NCBI RefSeq assembly: GCF_000377345.1
Contig: NZ_KB898046.1
Location: 1 to 64,000, forward strand
Direction: 5' to 3'
DNA: 64,000 nt
Origin: Thioalkalivibrio sp. ALJ16
Lineage (GTDB): Bacteria; Pseudomonadota; Gammaproteobacteria; Ectothiorhodospirales; Ectothiorhodospiraceae
Within the stretch, counting starts at the first letter, position 1, and each line of letters begins with the position of its first letter. Positions 8,267 to 16,678 of the stretch are shown here, piece after piece. The notes under the pieces were generated by a model. That model was given only the letters and a program-made list of their open reading frames with translations. It made no database searches and was not told the origin of the DNA. The position numbers were made by a program, and so were the translations under genes.

Positions 8267-8316
8267 TTGAATCGCGCGTTCGCGTTGGTACCCCAGGTTT
8301 TCCGAGACAAGCCGCG
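8255..8316 (+). repeat. Solo end of the inverted-repeat element (copy 2)
   Basis: GGGAGACGCTGATTGAATCG through CCGAGACAAG matches the inner-right end of copy 1 (1-269, read on the minus strand) almost base for base, and resembles the left end of the element at 18505. No opposite end is found before maf. It supplies the TGA stop codon of the methyltransferase gene. Confidence 0.7.
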
Positions 8317-8389
8317 GCAGGACTGGGGTCAGGGGACTGTCGGTTTTTAGACGCGCTCCCGAGCGCAGTCTGGTCGCAACGATGTCCCG

Positions 8390-8992
8390 TCAGGGCGTGG
8401 CGGGTGGCACCGCGACCCCCGCCGCGCGCAGCCAGTGGCTCAGGGTGATCAGCGGTAGCCCGATCAGCGCGGTGGGGTCGTCACCGGTCATGCGGGCGAA
8501 CAGACTGATGCCCAGGCCTTCGGACTTGAAGCTGCCGGCGCAGTCCAGGGGCTGGTCCAGCGCGACATAGTGGCGAATTTCGTCCGGCGCGAGCTCGCGG
8601 AAGGTCACGGTAAACGGAACCTGATCGACGCGGGTGCTGCCGGTGGCAGTGTCGAGCAGGCACAGCCCGGTGTGGAAGGTGACCGTCTCCCCGGAAAGTG
8701 TGGCCAGCTGCGCCTCGGCGCGGGCCGTGTCGCCGGGCTTGCCGAGGATGTCCCCGGCATGGCTGGCATTCTGGTCGGAGCCGATCACAAGGTGGTCGGG
8801 GAAGGCGGGGGCCACCGCCCGGGCCTTGGCCTCCGCAAGGCGCATGACCATGGCCGCGGGGGTCTCCTGAGGCAGCGGGGTCTCGTCAACCTCGGGGCGC
8901 GCGGTCGCAAACGCGAGCCGCAGGCGCCCGAGGAGTTCGGCCCGATAGGGGGATGTCGAGGCGAGGACCAGCGGACGCGGGGTCTCAGCCAT
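8390..8992 (-). CDS. Maf/YceF-type nucleotide pyrophosphatase
   Basis: 200 residues. LVLASTSPYRAELL is the Maf P-loop-like N-terminus, IGSDQNA the conserved acidic motif, and CAGSFKSEGLGI the signature of the YceF branch, which hydrolyses 7-methyl-GTP and related modified NTPs in E. coli. The ATG overlaps the 3' end of pycB by 8 nt. In many gammaproteobacteria yceF lies directly opposite yceD; here the pyruvate carboxylase genes intervene. Confidence 0.9.
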   Translation of the reverse strand: MAETPRPLVLASTSPYRAELLGRLRLAFATARPEVDETPLPQETPAAMVMRLAEAKARAVAPAFPDHLVIGSDQNASHAGDILGKPGDTARAEAQLATLSGETVTFHTGLCLLDTATGSTRVDQVPFTVTFRELAPDEIRHYVALDQPLDCAGSFKSEGLGISLFARMTGDDPTALIGLPLITLSHWLRAAGVAVPPATP

Positions 8993-10817
8993 CGTCGGCG
9001 TCGATCTCGATCAGCGCATCGTCCGGGTTGGCGGCGGCGCCCTTGCTGGTGTTGACCGCAGCGACCGTTCCCGCGACCGGGGCGGTGATCTCTGACTCCA
9101 TCTTCATGGCCTCCAGTACCAGCACCGGCTGACCGGCCTCGACCCGGTCCCCCTCGGCCACCAGGACGTCGATGATGGTGCCCGGCATGGAGGTGGTGAC
9201 ATCACCGGGGCGCGTGGCCCGGCGGGATTTCTTGAGGCTGCCACCGCTGGCGGCGGCACCACCGCCAGCGGTGTCGATGGTGTCCAGGGTCTCGATCTGG
9301 ACCTCTTCCGGCATGCCGTCCACGGTGACGTACATCGGGCGGGTGTCTTCGCGGTGATGGCCGGAGCCGTTCACCTGGATATGGTAGGTCTCGCCGTGGA
9401 AGGTGACATTGAACTCGACCGTCGCCGGGCAGCCGGCCTGGGTGTTCTCCGGCGGGTTCAGCGGCTCCGGGGTGAGGGTGCCGTCACGGCGCTGTTCCAG
9501 GAACTGGCGCCCGATCTCCGGGAACAGGGCGCAGGTGAGCACGTCCTCGGTGGACTCTGCGCGTTCCCCGATCTCGCGGGCGAGCGTGTCCATTTCGGGC
9601 GCGATGCGGTCGGCCGGGCGGCAGTCGATGACCTCGGCATTGCCAATGGCCTTCTGCCGCACGACCGTGTTGATCGGGCCGGGGGCACGGCCGTAGTGCC
9701 CGCTCAGGTACTGCTTGACCTCGTTGGTGATGGTCTTGTAGCGCTCGCCGGACAGGACGTTCATCACCGCCTGGGTACCCACGATCTGCGAGGTGGGCGT
9801 GACCAGCGGGGGATAGCCGAGGTCTTCGCGAACCCTGGGGATCTCGTCCAGTACCGCGTCGAAGTGTTCCAGTGCATTCTGGTCGCGCAGCTGGTTGGCG
9901 AGGTTGGAGATCATCCCGCCGGGGACCTGATTGATCTGGACGCGGGTATCCACGCCGGTGTATTCGCTCTCGAAGCGGTGGTACTTCTTGCGCACCTCGT
10001 GGAAGTACAGGCCGATCTCCTGCAGGGCCACCAGGTCCAGGCCGGTGGCGTATTCGGTGTCGGCCAGCGCGGCCACCAGGCTTTCGGTGGGCGGGTGGCT
10101 GGTCCCGCCGGCGAACGCGGAGATCGCGGTCTCGATGTGGCGGCAGCCGGCCTCGATCGCCTGCCAGTGACACAGCTCGGACAGTCCCGAGGTGGCATGC
10201 GCATGCAGGTGGATCGGCACGTCCACGGCGGCCACCAGTTCGCTCACCAGTTCGCGCGTGGCGGCCGGGGTCAGCAGCCCCGCCATGTCCTTGATGGCGA
10301 CGCTTTGCGCACCCATGGCCACCAGCTCGCGCGCCAGGTTCACGAACTCGGCCGCCGAGTGCACCGGGCCGGTGGTATAGCACAGCGTGCCCTGGGCGTG
10401 GCCACCGGCCGCGCGCGTAGCCTCGATTGCGGTGCGCAGGTTACGGGCATCATTCATCGCGTCGAAGATACGGATGATGTCGATGCCCCCGGCGATCGAG
10501 CGCTCGACAAAGGCGCGCACCACGTCGTCGCCGTAGTGGCGGTATCCCAGCAGGTTCTGGCCCCGCAGCAGCATCTGCAGCGGCGTGTTCGGCAGGGCGG
10601 CCTTGAGCTGATGCAGGCGGGCCCAGGGGTCTTCCTTCAGAAAACGCAGGCAGGCGTCGAATGTGGCGCCACCCCAGACCTCCAGCGAGTGGAACCCGAT
10701 CGCATCCAGCTGCGGGCAGATCGGCAGCATATCCTCGGTGCGCATGCGGGTCGCGATCAGGCTCTGGTGGCCGTCGCGCAGGGTGACATCGGTGATGTGA
10801 ACTCGATCCATGGTCAT
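8985..10817 (-). CDS. pycB: Pyruvate carboxylase subunit B / oxaloacetate decarboxylase alpha-like carboxyltransferase
   Basis: 610 residues. The TIM-barrel carboxyltransferase domain (VTLRDGHQSL at about 10-20; the AIKDMAGLL lysine motif; HLHAHATSG metal ligands) is followed by the PYC_OADA domain and a C-terminal biotinyl domain with the biotinylated lysine in EAMKMES. A linker of Gly/Ala/Lys residues joins them. The same fold serves the Na+-pumping oxaloacetate decarboxylase, but no oadB or oadG is nearby and pycA lies 27 nt upstream. Two-subunit pyruvate carboxylase (oxaloacetate anaplerosis) is therefore favoured. Confidence 0.88.
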   Translation of the reverse strand: MTMDRVHITDVTLRDGHQSLIATRMRTEDMLPICPQLDAIGFHSLEVWGGATFDACLRFLKEDPWARLHQLKAALPNTPLQMLLRGQNLLGYRHYGDDVVRAFVERSIAGGIDIIRIFDAMNDARNLRTAIEATRAAGGHAQGTLCYTTGPVHSAAEFVNLARELVAMGAQSVAIKDMAGLLTPAATRELVSELVAAVDVPIHLHAHATSGLSELCHWQAIEAGCRHIETAISAFAGGTSHPPTESLVAALADTEYATGLDLVALQEIGLYFHEVRKKYHRFESEYTGVDTRVQINQVPGGMISNLANQLRDQNALEHFDAVLDEIPRVREDLGYPPLVTPTSQIVGTQAVMNVLSGERYKTITNEVKQYLSGHYGRAPGPINTVVRQKAIGNAEVIDCRPADRIAPEMDTLAREIGERAESTEDVLTCALFPEIGRQFLEQRRDGTLTPEPLNPPENTQAGCPATVEFNVTFHGETYHIQVNGSGHHREDTRPMYVTVDGMPEEVQIETLDTIDTAGGGAAASGGSLKKSRRATRPGDVTTSMPGTIIDVLVAEGDRVEAGQPVLVLEAMKMESEITAPVAGTVAAVNTSKGAAANPDDALIEIDADDG

Positions 10818-10844
10818 TCCGGTGTCCGTGCGGCGGGCTGCGGT

Positions 10845-12263
10845 CTACAGCCCGTGGTGGGCGGCGATCGCGGCGGCGATGGCGACCGCCAGCTGGCGGT
10901 CCGAGCGCTTGCCGGGGAAATGCGTCAGTTCCGGATGGGCGGCGACAAACCCGGTATCGAAGCGGCCGCTGCGAAAGGCGGGGTGGTCCACGATGGCCAG
11001 ATGGAACGGGATGGTCGTCCGTACCCCGAACACGCCGATGTCCCTTAGCGCGCGATTGGCGCGGGCCAGCAGGTCGTCCCATTCCAGCGCCCAGCAGATC
11101 AGCTTGGCGCACATCGAATCATAATGCGGCGGGATGGTGTAGCCGGTGTAGATCGCGCCGTCGGTGCGTACCCCGGGGCCGCCGGGCGCGAAATAGCGCG
11201 TGATGCGCCCGAAGCTTGGCAGGAAGTCGTTTTTCGGGTCTTCCGCGTTGATGCGGAACTCCATCGCGTAGCCGCGCCGGGTGATGTCCGCCTGCCGGTA
11301 GCGCAGGGGTTCCCCGGCCGCGATCCGCAGCTGCTCCTGCACGATGTCCACGCCGGTGATCATCTCGGTGACCGGGTGTTCCACCTGCAGGCGGGTGTTC
11401 ATCTCCATGAAATAGAAGCTATCGTCGCCGTCCATCAGGAATTCGACCGTGCCGGCATTCTGGTAGCCGACCGCCAGCGCCGCGCGCACAGCCAGCTCGC
11501 CCAGGTATTCGCGCTGGGCCTCGTCCAGTTGCGGGGACGGGGCGATCTCCACCAGCTTCTGGTGGCGCCGCTGCACCGAGCAGTCGCGCTCGAACAGGTG
11601 AATCGCATGGCCGTGCGCGTCCCCGAGGATCTGCACCTCGATGTGCCGTGGATTGATCACGGCCTTCTCGAGGAAGATCTCCGTACTGCCGAAGGCGCGG
11701 GTCGCCTCCGAGCGTACGCGCTCGAAGTTGTGCGCAAGCGCCGCGGCGTCCTCGCACAGCCGGATACCGCGGCCGCCGCCGCCGTTGGTGGCCTTCAGCA
11801 TGACCGGGTAGTCAATGCGTTCGGCCACTTCCAGCGCCGCCGCCGCATCCGCAAGGTTGCCGTCGGAGCCCGGCGTGACCGGTACTCCGGCCTCGATCAT
11901 GGCCTGGCGTGCCGCGACCTTGTCGCCCATGCGCCGGATCACGCCGGCATCGGGCCCTACCCAGATCAGGTCGCGCGCGGCGCAGGCGGCGGCGAAATCC
12001 GGGTTTTCCGACAGGAACCCGTAGCCCGGATGCACGGCATCGCAGCCGGCCGCGCGCGCCACGCCGATCAGGCGATGGATGCTGAGGTAGCCGCCCATGG
12101 AGTCCGGGCCGATGGCGTAGGCCTCATCGGCCTTCTTTACGTGCAGGGCATGGCGGTCGGCATCGGTGTAGACGGCGACCGAGATGATCCCGAGTTCGCT
12201 ACAGGCCCGGATCAGGCGCACGGCGATCTCGCCCCGGTTGGCAATGAGCAGCTTGCGTATCAA
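10845..12263 (-). CDS. pycA: Pyruvate carboxylase subunit A (biotin carboxylase)
   Basis: 472 residues. LIRKLLIANRGEIAVRLIRA is the conserved N-terminus of biotin carboxylases, so the likely start is the TTG at 12263; no ATG or GTG lies near it and the longer upstream reading has no family similarity. ATP-grasp motifs: KATNGGGGRGIRL, HIEVQILGD and the catalytic EMNTRLQVEHPVTE. It makes carboxybiotin for PycB. It is closely related to AccC, but the adjacent pycB argues for the pyruvate carboxylase role. Divergent from yceD across about 130 bp. Confidence 0.9.
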   Translation of the reverse strand: MIRKLLIANRGEIAVRLIRACSELGIISVAVYTDADRHALHVKKADEAYAIGPDSMGGYLSIHRLIGVARAAGCDAVHPGYGFLSENPDFAAACAARDLIWVGPDAGVIRRMGDKVAARQAMIEAGVPVTPGSDGNLADAAAALEVAERIDYPVMLKATNGGGGRGIRLCEDAAALAHNFERVRSEATRAFGSTEIFLEKAVINPRHIEVQILGDAHGHAIHLFERDCSVQRRHQKLVEIAPSPQLDEAQREYLGELAVRAALAVGYQNAGTVEFLMDGDDSFYFMEMNTRLQVEHPVTEMITGVDIVQEQLRIAAGEPLRYRQADITRRGYAMEFRINAEDPKNDFLPSFGRITRYFAPGGPGVRTDGAIYTGYTIPPHYDSMCAKLICWALEWDDLLARANRALRDIGVFGVRTTIPFHLAIVDHPAFRSGRFDTGFVAAHPELTHFPGKRSDRQLAVAIAAAIAAHHGL

Positions 12264-12338
12264 ACGGAAGGCCCCGGGCAGGTCGACAAGCCCCGAGTAT
12301 TGACGTCGTGCGTGGAGGCTGCAAGTTTCTGTTTCGCT

Positions 12339-12367
12339 TTGACACTCGTCACGCGCGCGCGTATATT
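12339..12367 (+). promoter_or_regulatory. Sigma-70 promoter for yceD-rpmF-plsX-fabH
   Basis: TTGACA (12339-12344), a 17-bp spacer and TATATT (12362-12367) give a near-consensus promoter 26 bp before the yceD start. Confidence 0.8.
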
Positions 12368-12392
12368 CCGCGCCCTTGCAAGCGAGCCGTTT

Positions 12393-12914
12393 ATGAGTCG
12401 TATCCCCGTCTCTCTCGATCCGTGGCAACCGCGAGCCCGGCACCTCGAATTCGAGGGCGATCTGCGCCCCGAGGACCTGCCGCGACTGCGTGCCGACGCG
12501 CTGCCGGGGCATCCGCTGCGGGTCCATGCGCAGTTCCTGCTGGAGCGCGGGCCGCTGAACGAGATGCGGCTGAGCGGAACGATCACCGGCGAGCTGTGGC
12601 TGACCTGTCAGCGCTGCCTGAAGCCCATGGCCTGGGCGTTCGGCCTGCAGCCGGATGCTGTGTTGCAGCCGCCGGAGGGCCTGCCGGTCGAGGTCGGCGA
12701 GGATGACGATTGCGTCGAACTCGAGGCCGACGGGCTGCTGCGCCCGGCGGCGTGGATCGAGGAAGAGATCCTGCTGGCCTGGCCGCTGGTGCCGCGCCAC
12801 GAGAACTGCGAGCCCGCCACCGGACCCGAATTCGAGGAGGGCGAGCGCGGCGACAATCCGTTTGCGGTGCTTGAACAACTCAAGAAGGGAGGTCCCGGAG
12901 GGGATGGCCCCTGA
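12393..12914 (+). CDS. yceD: YceD family protein (DUF177, 23S rRNA accumulation)
   Basis: 173 residues, the same length as E. coli YceD, starting at the ATG at 12393 just behind the sigma-70 promoter. The Cys pair in LTCQRCLKPM and the acidic stretch near residue 110-120 are family features. Homologues are needed for normal 23S rRNA levels in plants and bacteria; molecular function is unsettled. First gene of the lipid-synthesis cluster, 136 nt before rpmF. Confidence 0.9.
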   Translation: MSRIPVSLDPWQPRARHLEFEGDLRPEDLPRLRADALPGHPLRVHAQFLLERGPLNEMRLSGTITGELWLTCQRCLKPMAWAFGLQPDAVLQPPEGLPVEVGEDDDCVELEADGLLRPAAWIEEEILLAWPLVPRHENCEPATGPEFEEGERGDNPFAVLEQLKKGGPGGDGP

Positions 12915-13050
12915 GGAAAGCGCGGACTGGCGTTTTCCGAATGTGAACGCGGGCCGGGGCATTGCCCCGGTCAAACCGTTATACTTGCGCCCGTTTCCGT
13001 TTCGGGCTCACTCCCGTCGCCACGGGATTTGATTAATCTGGAGATCCATC

Positions 13051-13248
13051 ATGGCTGTTCAGCAACGCCGCAAGACCCGTTCCAAGCGCGATATGCGCCG
13101 GTCCCACGACGGTCTTAAGGGCGCTACCCTGTCCACCGACCCGACCACCGGCGAGATCCATCGCCGTCATCACTTGACCCCGGATGGCTTCTACCGCGGT
13201 CGTCAGGTGATCCAGCAGGACGTCGAAGTCGACGAAGACGAAGATTAA
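13051..13248 (+). CDS. rpmF: 50S ribosomal protein L32
   Basis: 65 residues with the typical basic N-terminus ([20 protein letters not shown]) and an unusually acidic C-terminal tail (DVEVDEDED). It is a few residues longer than E. coli L32 (57) and lacks a Cys4 zinc motif. ATG preceded by CTGGAG. Between yceD and plsX, as in E. coli. Confidence 0.95.
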   Translation: MAVQQRRKTRSKRDMRRSHDGLKGATLSTDPTTGEIHRRHHLTPDGFYRGRQVIQQDVEVDEDED

Positions 13249-13347
13249 GGTCCAGGGAATGACCGTCCCGGGGCCACGGCTGCGCCTGCACCGTGGCCTT
13301 TCCGTGTTTGAATCCGGCCGTATCGCGGCCGATCGTCGGACCCGAAC

Positions 13348-14376
13348 ATGACAGCCAGTTTTACCATCGCACTGGACGTGATGGGTGGCGACCATGGAGC
13401 CCCCGTTGTCCTGCCTGCGGCGCGGCGATCCCTGAAGGTCGCGGATGACTTCCGCCTGCTGCTGGTCGGCGACCAGGAGACCATCGAATCGGGTCTTTCC
13501 GGCTGGTCGGCGCCCGAGCGCGAGCGCGTCGAGATCGTTCATGCCAGCCAGGTAGTCGGCATGGAGGAGCTCCCGGCGGTTGCGCTGCGCAACAAGCGCG
13601 ACTCCTCCATGCGTGTGGCCATTGACCAGGTCAAGAACGGCACCGCCCAGGCCTGTGTCTCCGCCGGGAATACCGGCGGGCTGATGGCGACCGCGCGCTA
13701 CGTCCTGAAGACCCTTCCCGGCATTGATCGGCCGGCCATCGCGACGGCCCTGCCGTCCATGCTGGGGCATACCCACATGCTGGATCTCGGCGCGAACGTC
13801 GATGTCGAGGCGGCCCATCTCTACCAGTTCGCGGTGATGGGCTCGGTGCTGGCGAACGCCGTGGATGGTCTCGAGGCCCCGCGGGTCGGTCTGCTGAACA
13901 TCGGCTCCGAAGCCATCAAGGGCAACGACCGGGTGCGCGAGGCCGGGCGCATGCTCGAGGCCTCCAGTCTCAACTACATCGGTTTCGTCGAGGGCAACGA
14001 CGTCTACTGCGGCGACGTGGACGTGGTCGTCTGCGACGGGTTTGTCGGCAACGTCGCGCTGAAGGTGAGCGAGGGCGTCGCCAAGATGATTTCCTCGAAC
14101 ATGAAGGCCGAATTCGGCGCATCGCTGTATTCGCGCCTGGCCGGCCTGTTTGCGCTGCCGGTGCTGCGACGCCTGCGCCATCGTTTCGATCACCGACGCT
14201 ACAACGGGGCCTCGCTGCTGGGGCTGCAGGGCGTGGTGATCAAGAGCCACGGCAGCGCCGACGAGCTGGCCTTCGAGCACGCCATCCGGATTGCCCGCAT
14301 CGAGGCCGAGGCGAACATCTCGCGGCGTATCGACAAGCAGCTGGGACAGCTGCTGGGGCAGGAGAGCAGCGAGTGA
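13348..14376 (+). CDS. plsX: Phosphate acyltransferase PlsX
   Basis: 342 residues. [11 protein letters not shown] at the N-terminus and the central [10 protein letters not shown] motif identify PlsX, which makes acyl-phosphate from acyl-ACP for phospholipid synthesis. Its stop codon overlaps the fabH start by 4 nt (GTGA), so the two are translationally coupled. Confidence 0.96.
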   Translation: MTASFTIALDVMGGDHGAPVVLPAARRSLKVADDFRLLLVGDQETIESGLSGWSAPERERVEIVHASQVVGMEELPAVALRNKRDSSMRVAIDQVKNGTAQACVSAGNTGGLMATARYVLKTLPGIDRPAIATALPSMLGHTHMLDLGANVDVEAAHLYQFAVMGSVLANAVDGLEAPRVGLLNIGSEAIKGNDRVREAGRMLEASSLNYIGFVEGNDVYCGDVDVVVCDGFVGNVALKVSEGVAKMISSNMKAEFGASLYSRLAGLFALPVLRRLRHRFDHRRYNGASLLGLQGVVIKSHGSADELAFEHAIRIARIEAEANISRRIDKQLGQLLGQESSE

Positions 14377-15335
14377 AGCATGCACGTATCAGCGGGACCG
14401 GGAGTTACCTGCCGGAACGGATCCTGACCAACGCCGAGCTGGAGGCGATGGTGGATACCTCGGATGCCTGGATCCGCGAGCGCACCGGGATCCGCGAGCG
14501 CCACATCGTCGCCGAAAACGAGGTGACCTCCGACCTCGCGCTGAAGGCCGCGGAACGCGCAATGGATGCGGCCGGGATTCGCGCCGCCGATCTGGACCTG
14601 ATCCTGGTGGCGACCACGACCCCGGACCAGATCTTTCCCAGTACCGCGTGCATCCTGCAGGCCAAGCTGGGGATCGGGGGCTGTCCGGCGTTCGATATCC
14701 AGGCGGTCTGCAGCGGTTTTGTGTACGCCCTGGCGACCGCTGATCGCTTCATGCAGAGCGACGAGATCCGGCACGTGCTCGTGGTCGGTGCGGAGACGCT
14801 TTCGCGTATTACCGATTACACCGATCGCAGCAACTGCATCCTGTGGGGCGACGGTGCGGGCGCGGTGGTGCTGTCGCGTTCGCCGGACCCGGGCATCATT
14901 TCCACCCATCTGCATGCGGATGGCCACCACAAGGGCCTGCTGGAGGTTCCGGGGGGCGTTTCGCAGCCGAGCGATAACCCGGACCTTGCGTTTATCCGCA
15001 TGGAAGGGCGGGCAGTCTTCCGCGTGGCGGTGAACACGCTGGACCAGATCGTCGACGAGACCCTGGAATACAACGGCATCGACAAGTCCGAGCTGGACTG
15101 GCTGGTGCCGCATCAGGCGAACATCCGCATCATCCAGGCGACCGCGAAGAAGCTGAACATGTCCATGGACAACGTGGTCGTCACGGTGGACCGGCACGGC
15201 AACACCTCCGCCGCGTCCATTCCGCTGGCGCTGGACACCGCCGTGCGTGACGGGCGCATCAAGAAGGGCGACCTGATCCTGACCGAGGCCTTTGGCGGCG
15301 GCTTCACCTGGGGTTCCGCGCTGATCCGGATGTAG
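14373..15335 (+). CDS. fabH: 3-oxoacyl-ACP synthase III (FabH)
   Basis: 320 residues from a GTG that overlaps plsX. The catalytic Cys lies in [14 protein letters not shown], with the His in VPHQANIRI and the Asn in [11 protein letters not shown] completing the triad. It starts fatty-acid chains from acetyl-CoA (or a short branched acyl-CoA) and malonyl-ACP. fabD, fabG and acpP, which normally follow, are absent: a CYTH gene comes next. Confidence 0.96.
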   Translation: MKHARISGTGSYLPERILTNAELEAMVDTSDAWIRERTGIRERHIVAENEVTSDLALKAAERAMDAAGIRAADLDLILVATTTPDQIFPSTACILQAKLGIGGCPAFDIQAVCSGFVYALATADRFMQSDEIRHVLVVGAETLSRITDYTDRSNCILWGDGAGAVVLSRSPDPGIISTHLHADGHHKGLLEVPGGVSQPSDNPDLAFIRMEGRAVFRVAVNTLDQIVDETLEYNGIDKSELDWLVPHQANIRIIQATAKKLNMSMDNVVVTVDRHGNTSAASIPLALDTAVRDGRIKKGDLILTEAFGGGFTWGSALIRM

Positions 15336-15421
15336 CGCACGCCGACCGGGCAATACTGAACAGCGTTTCCCGGCAGGAAAGAGATCACCCGGCAGTTCGC
15401 CGCAAGACGGGAGTCGACGAC

Positions 15422-15898
15422 ATGGGGCGCGAGATCGAACGCAAGTTCCTGCTGGCCAGTGATGCCTGGCGCGGGGGTGTCGTGCGCGCCCAGCGCATGC
15501 GCCAGGGGTATCTCTGTGGCAACGACCGCGCCTCCATCCGCGTCCGCGTGGACGAGGAGGGCGCCAACCTGAATATCAAGAGCGCGACCCTGGGCGTGGA
15601 ACGCGACGAATACCAGTACCCGATCCCGGTGGACGAGGCGCACCGCCTGCTGGACACCCTTGCAGGCCCGCAGGTCGAGAAGACCCGCTACTGGGTCGAC
15701 GTCCAGGGCTGGGAGTACGAGATCGACGTGTTCGAGGGGGCCAACGCCGGCCTGATCGTCGCCGAACTGGAACTGCCGAGCAGCGATGCCGAGTTCCCGC
15801 GCCCCGACTGGCTGGGCGAGGAGGTCTCCCACGACCCGCGCTACTACAACACCGAGCTTGCGCGTAATCCCTACCGCGACTGGTCGGATGCCTCCTGA
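15422..15898 (+). CDS. CYTH-domain protein (triphosphate tunnel family)
   Basis: 158 residues. It opens with the signature EIERKFLL (residues 4-11), followed by alternating charged strands (SIRVRVDEEGANLNIKSA, VEKTRYWV, YEIDVFEG, LIVAELEL), as in bacterial CYTH triphosphatases such as NeuTTM. Likely substrate is inorganic triphosphate or a nucleoside triphosphate; an adenylate cyclase role is less likely at this length. The last 11 nt overlap the uracil-DNA glycosylase gene, so the two form an operon. Confidence 0.87.
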   Translation: MGREIERKFLLASDAWRGGVVRAQRMRQGYLCGNDRASIRVRVDEEGANLNIKSATLGVERDEYQYPIPVDEAHRLLDTLAGPQVEKTRYWVDVQGWEYEIDVFEGANAGLIVAELELPSSDAEFPRPDWLGEEVSHDPRYYNTELARNPYRDWSDAS

Positions 15899-16529
15899 GC
15901 CGCCCGCGATCTTCGCCGCGGACTGTCGCGCCTGCCCACGCCTGGCCGCGTTTCTGGAAGACGTGCGCACGAAGCATTCCGATTACCATGCCGCACCGGT
16001 GCCAGCCTTCGGGCCGCTGACGGCGCGCCTGCTGATCGTCGGGCTGGCGCCCGGGATGCATGGCGCCAATGCCACTGGACGCCCGTTCACCGGCGACTAT
16101 GCGGGGGTGCTGCTGTACGAGACGCTGCATGCGCACGGCTTTGCCAGCGCGCCGGAGAGCACGAGCGCGGACGATGGACTGGAACTGATCGACTGCCGCA
16201 TTACCAACGCGGTGAAATGCCTGCCGCCGCAGAACAAGCCCACCACCGAAGAGATCCGCACCTGCAACGGCTTTCTCGCGGCCGAGATTACGGCGATGCA
16301 GCCGCAGGTGATCCTGGCGCTGGGCAAGATCGCCCACGATGCCATCCTGCGCGCGAAGGGCCTGCCGCTGTCCAGCCTGCGGTTCGCCCATGGCGCGGAG
16401 CACACGCTGGATGCGGAGACCCGCCTGGTCGACTCCTACCACTGCTCGCGTTACAACACCCAGACCCGGCGCCTGACCCCGAAAATGTTCCACGACCTGT
16501 TCGCCCGCATTCGCAGCCACCTCGGCTAG
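15888..16529 (+). CDS. Family-5 uracil-DNA glycosylase (UdgB-like)
   Basis: 213 residues from the ATG at 15888. The Cys-rich start (DCRACPRLAAFLEDVR), VGLAPGMHGANATGRPFTGD, NAVKCLPPQNKP and SYHCSRYNTQT match the four motifs of type-5 (TTUDGB-like) uracil-DNA glycosylases, which carry a 4Fe-4S cluster. The cysteines at the N-terminus and in motifs 3 and 4 are the likely ligands. It removes uracil and some other deaminated bases. Encoded just ahead of uvrC, giving a small DNA-repair neighbourhood. Confidence 0.88.
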   Translation: MPPEPPAIFAADCRACPRLAAFLEDVRTKHSDYHAAPVPAFGPLTARLLIVGLAPGMHGANATGRPFTGDYAGVLLYETLHAHGFASAPESTSADDGLELIDCRITNAVKCLPPQNKPTTEEIRTCNGFLAAEITAMQPQVILALGKIAHDAILRAKGLPLSSLRFAHGAEHTLDAETRLVDSYHCSRYNTQTRRLTPKMFHDLFARIRSHLG

Positions 16530-16678
16530 CCAGCGCGGCCCGGCCTGCGTTGCCACGGCATACGCGGGCAGCCTGCATTCGGCGCACCCGAGGTGGCTGC
16601 TCCGGCAGCGGTTCCTGGGCGCACACGCCGCAGTGCCTATGCCGGGTGTCGGGGCAGTTCCGGTATCCTGAGGGCATC

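Noticed and set aside
8985-12263. Na+-translocating oxaloacetate decarboxylase
   Set aside because: Beta and gamma subunit genes are absent and a biotin carboxylase subunit is adjacent, so two-subunit pyruvate carboxylase fits better.
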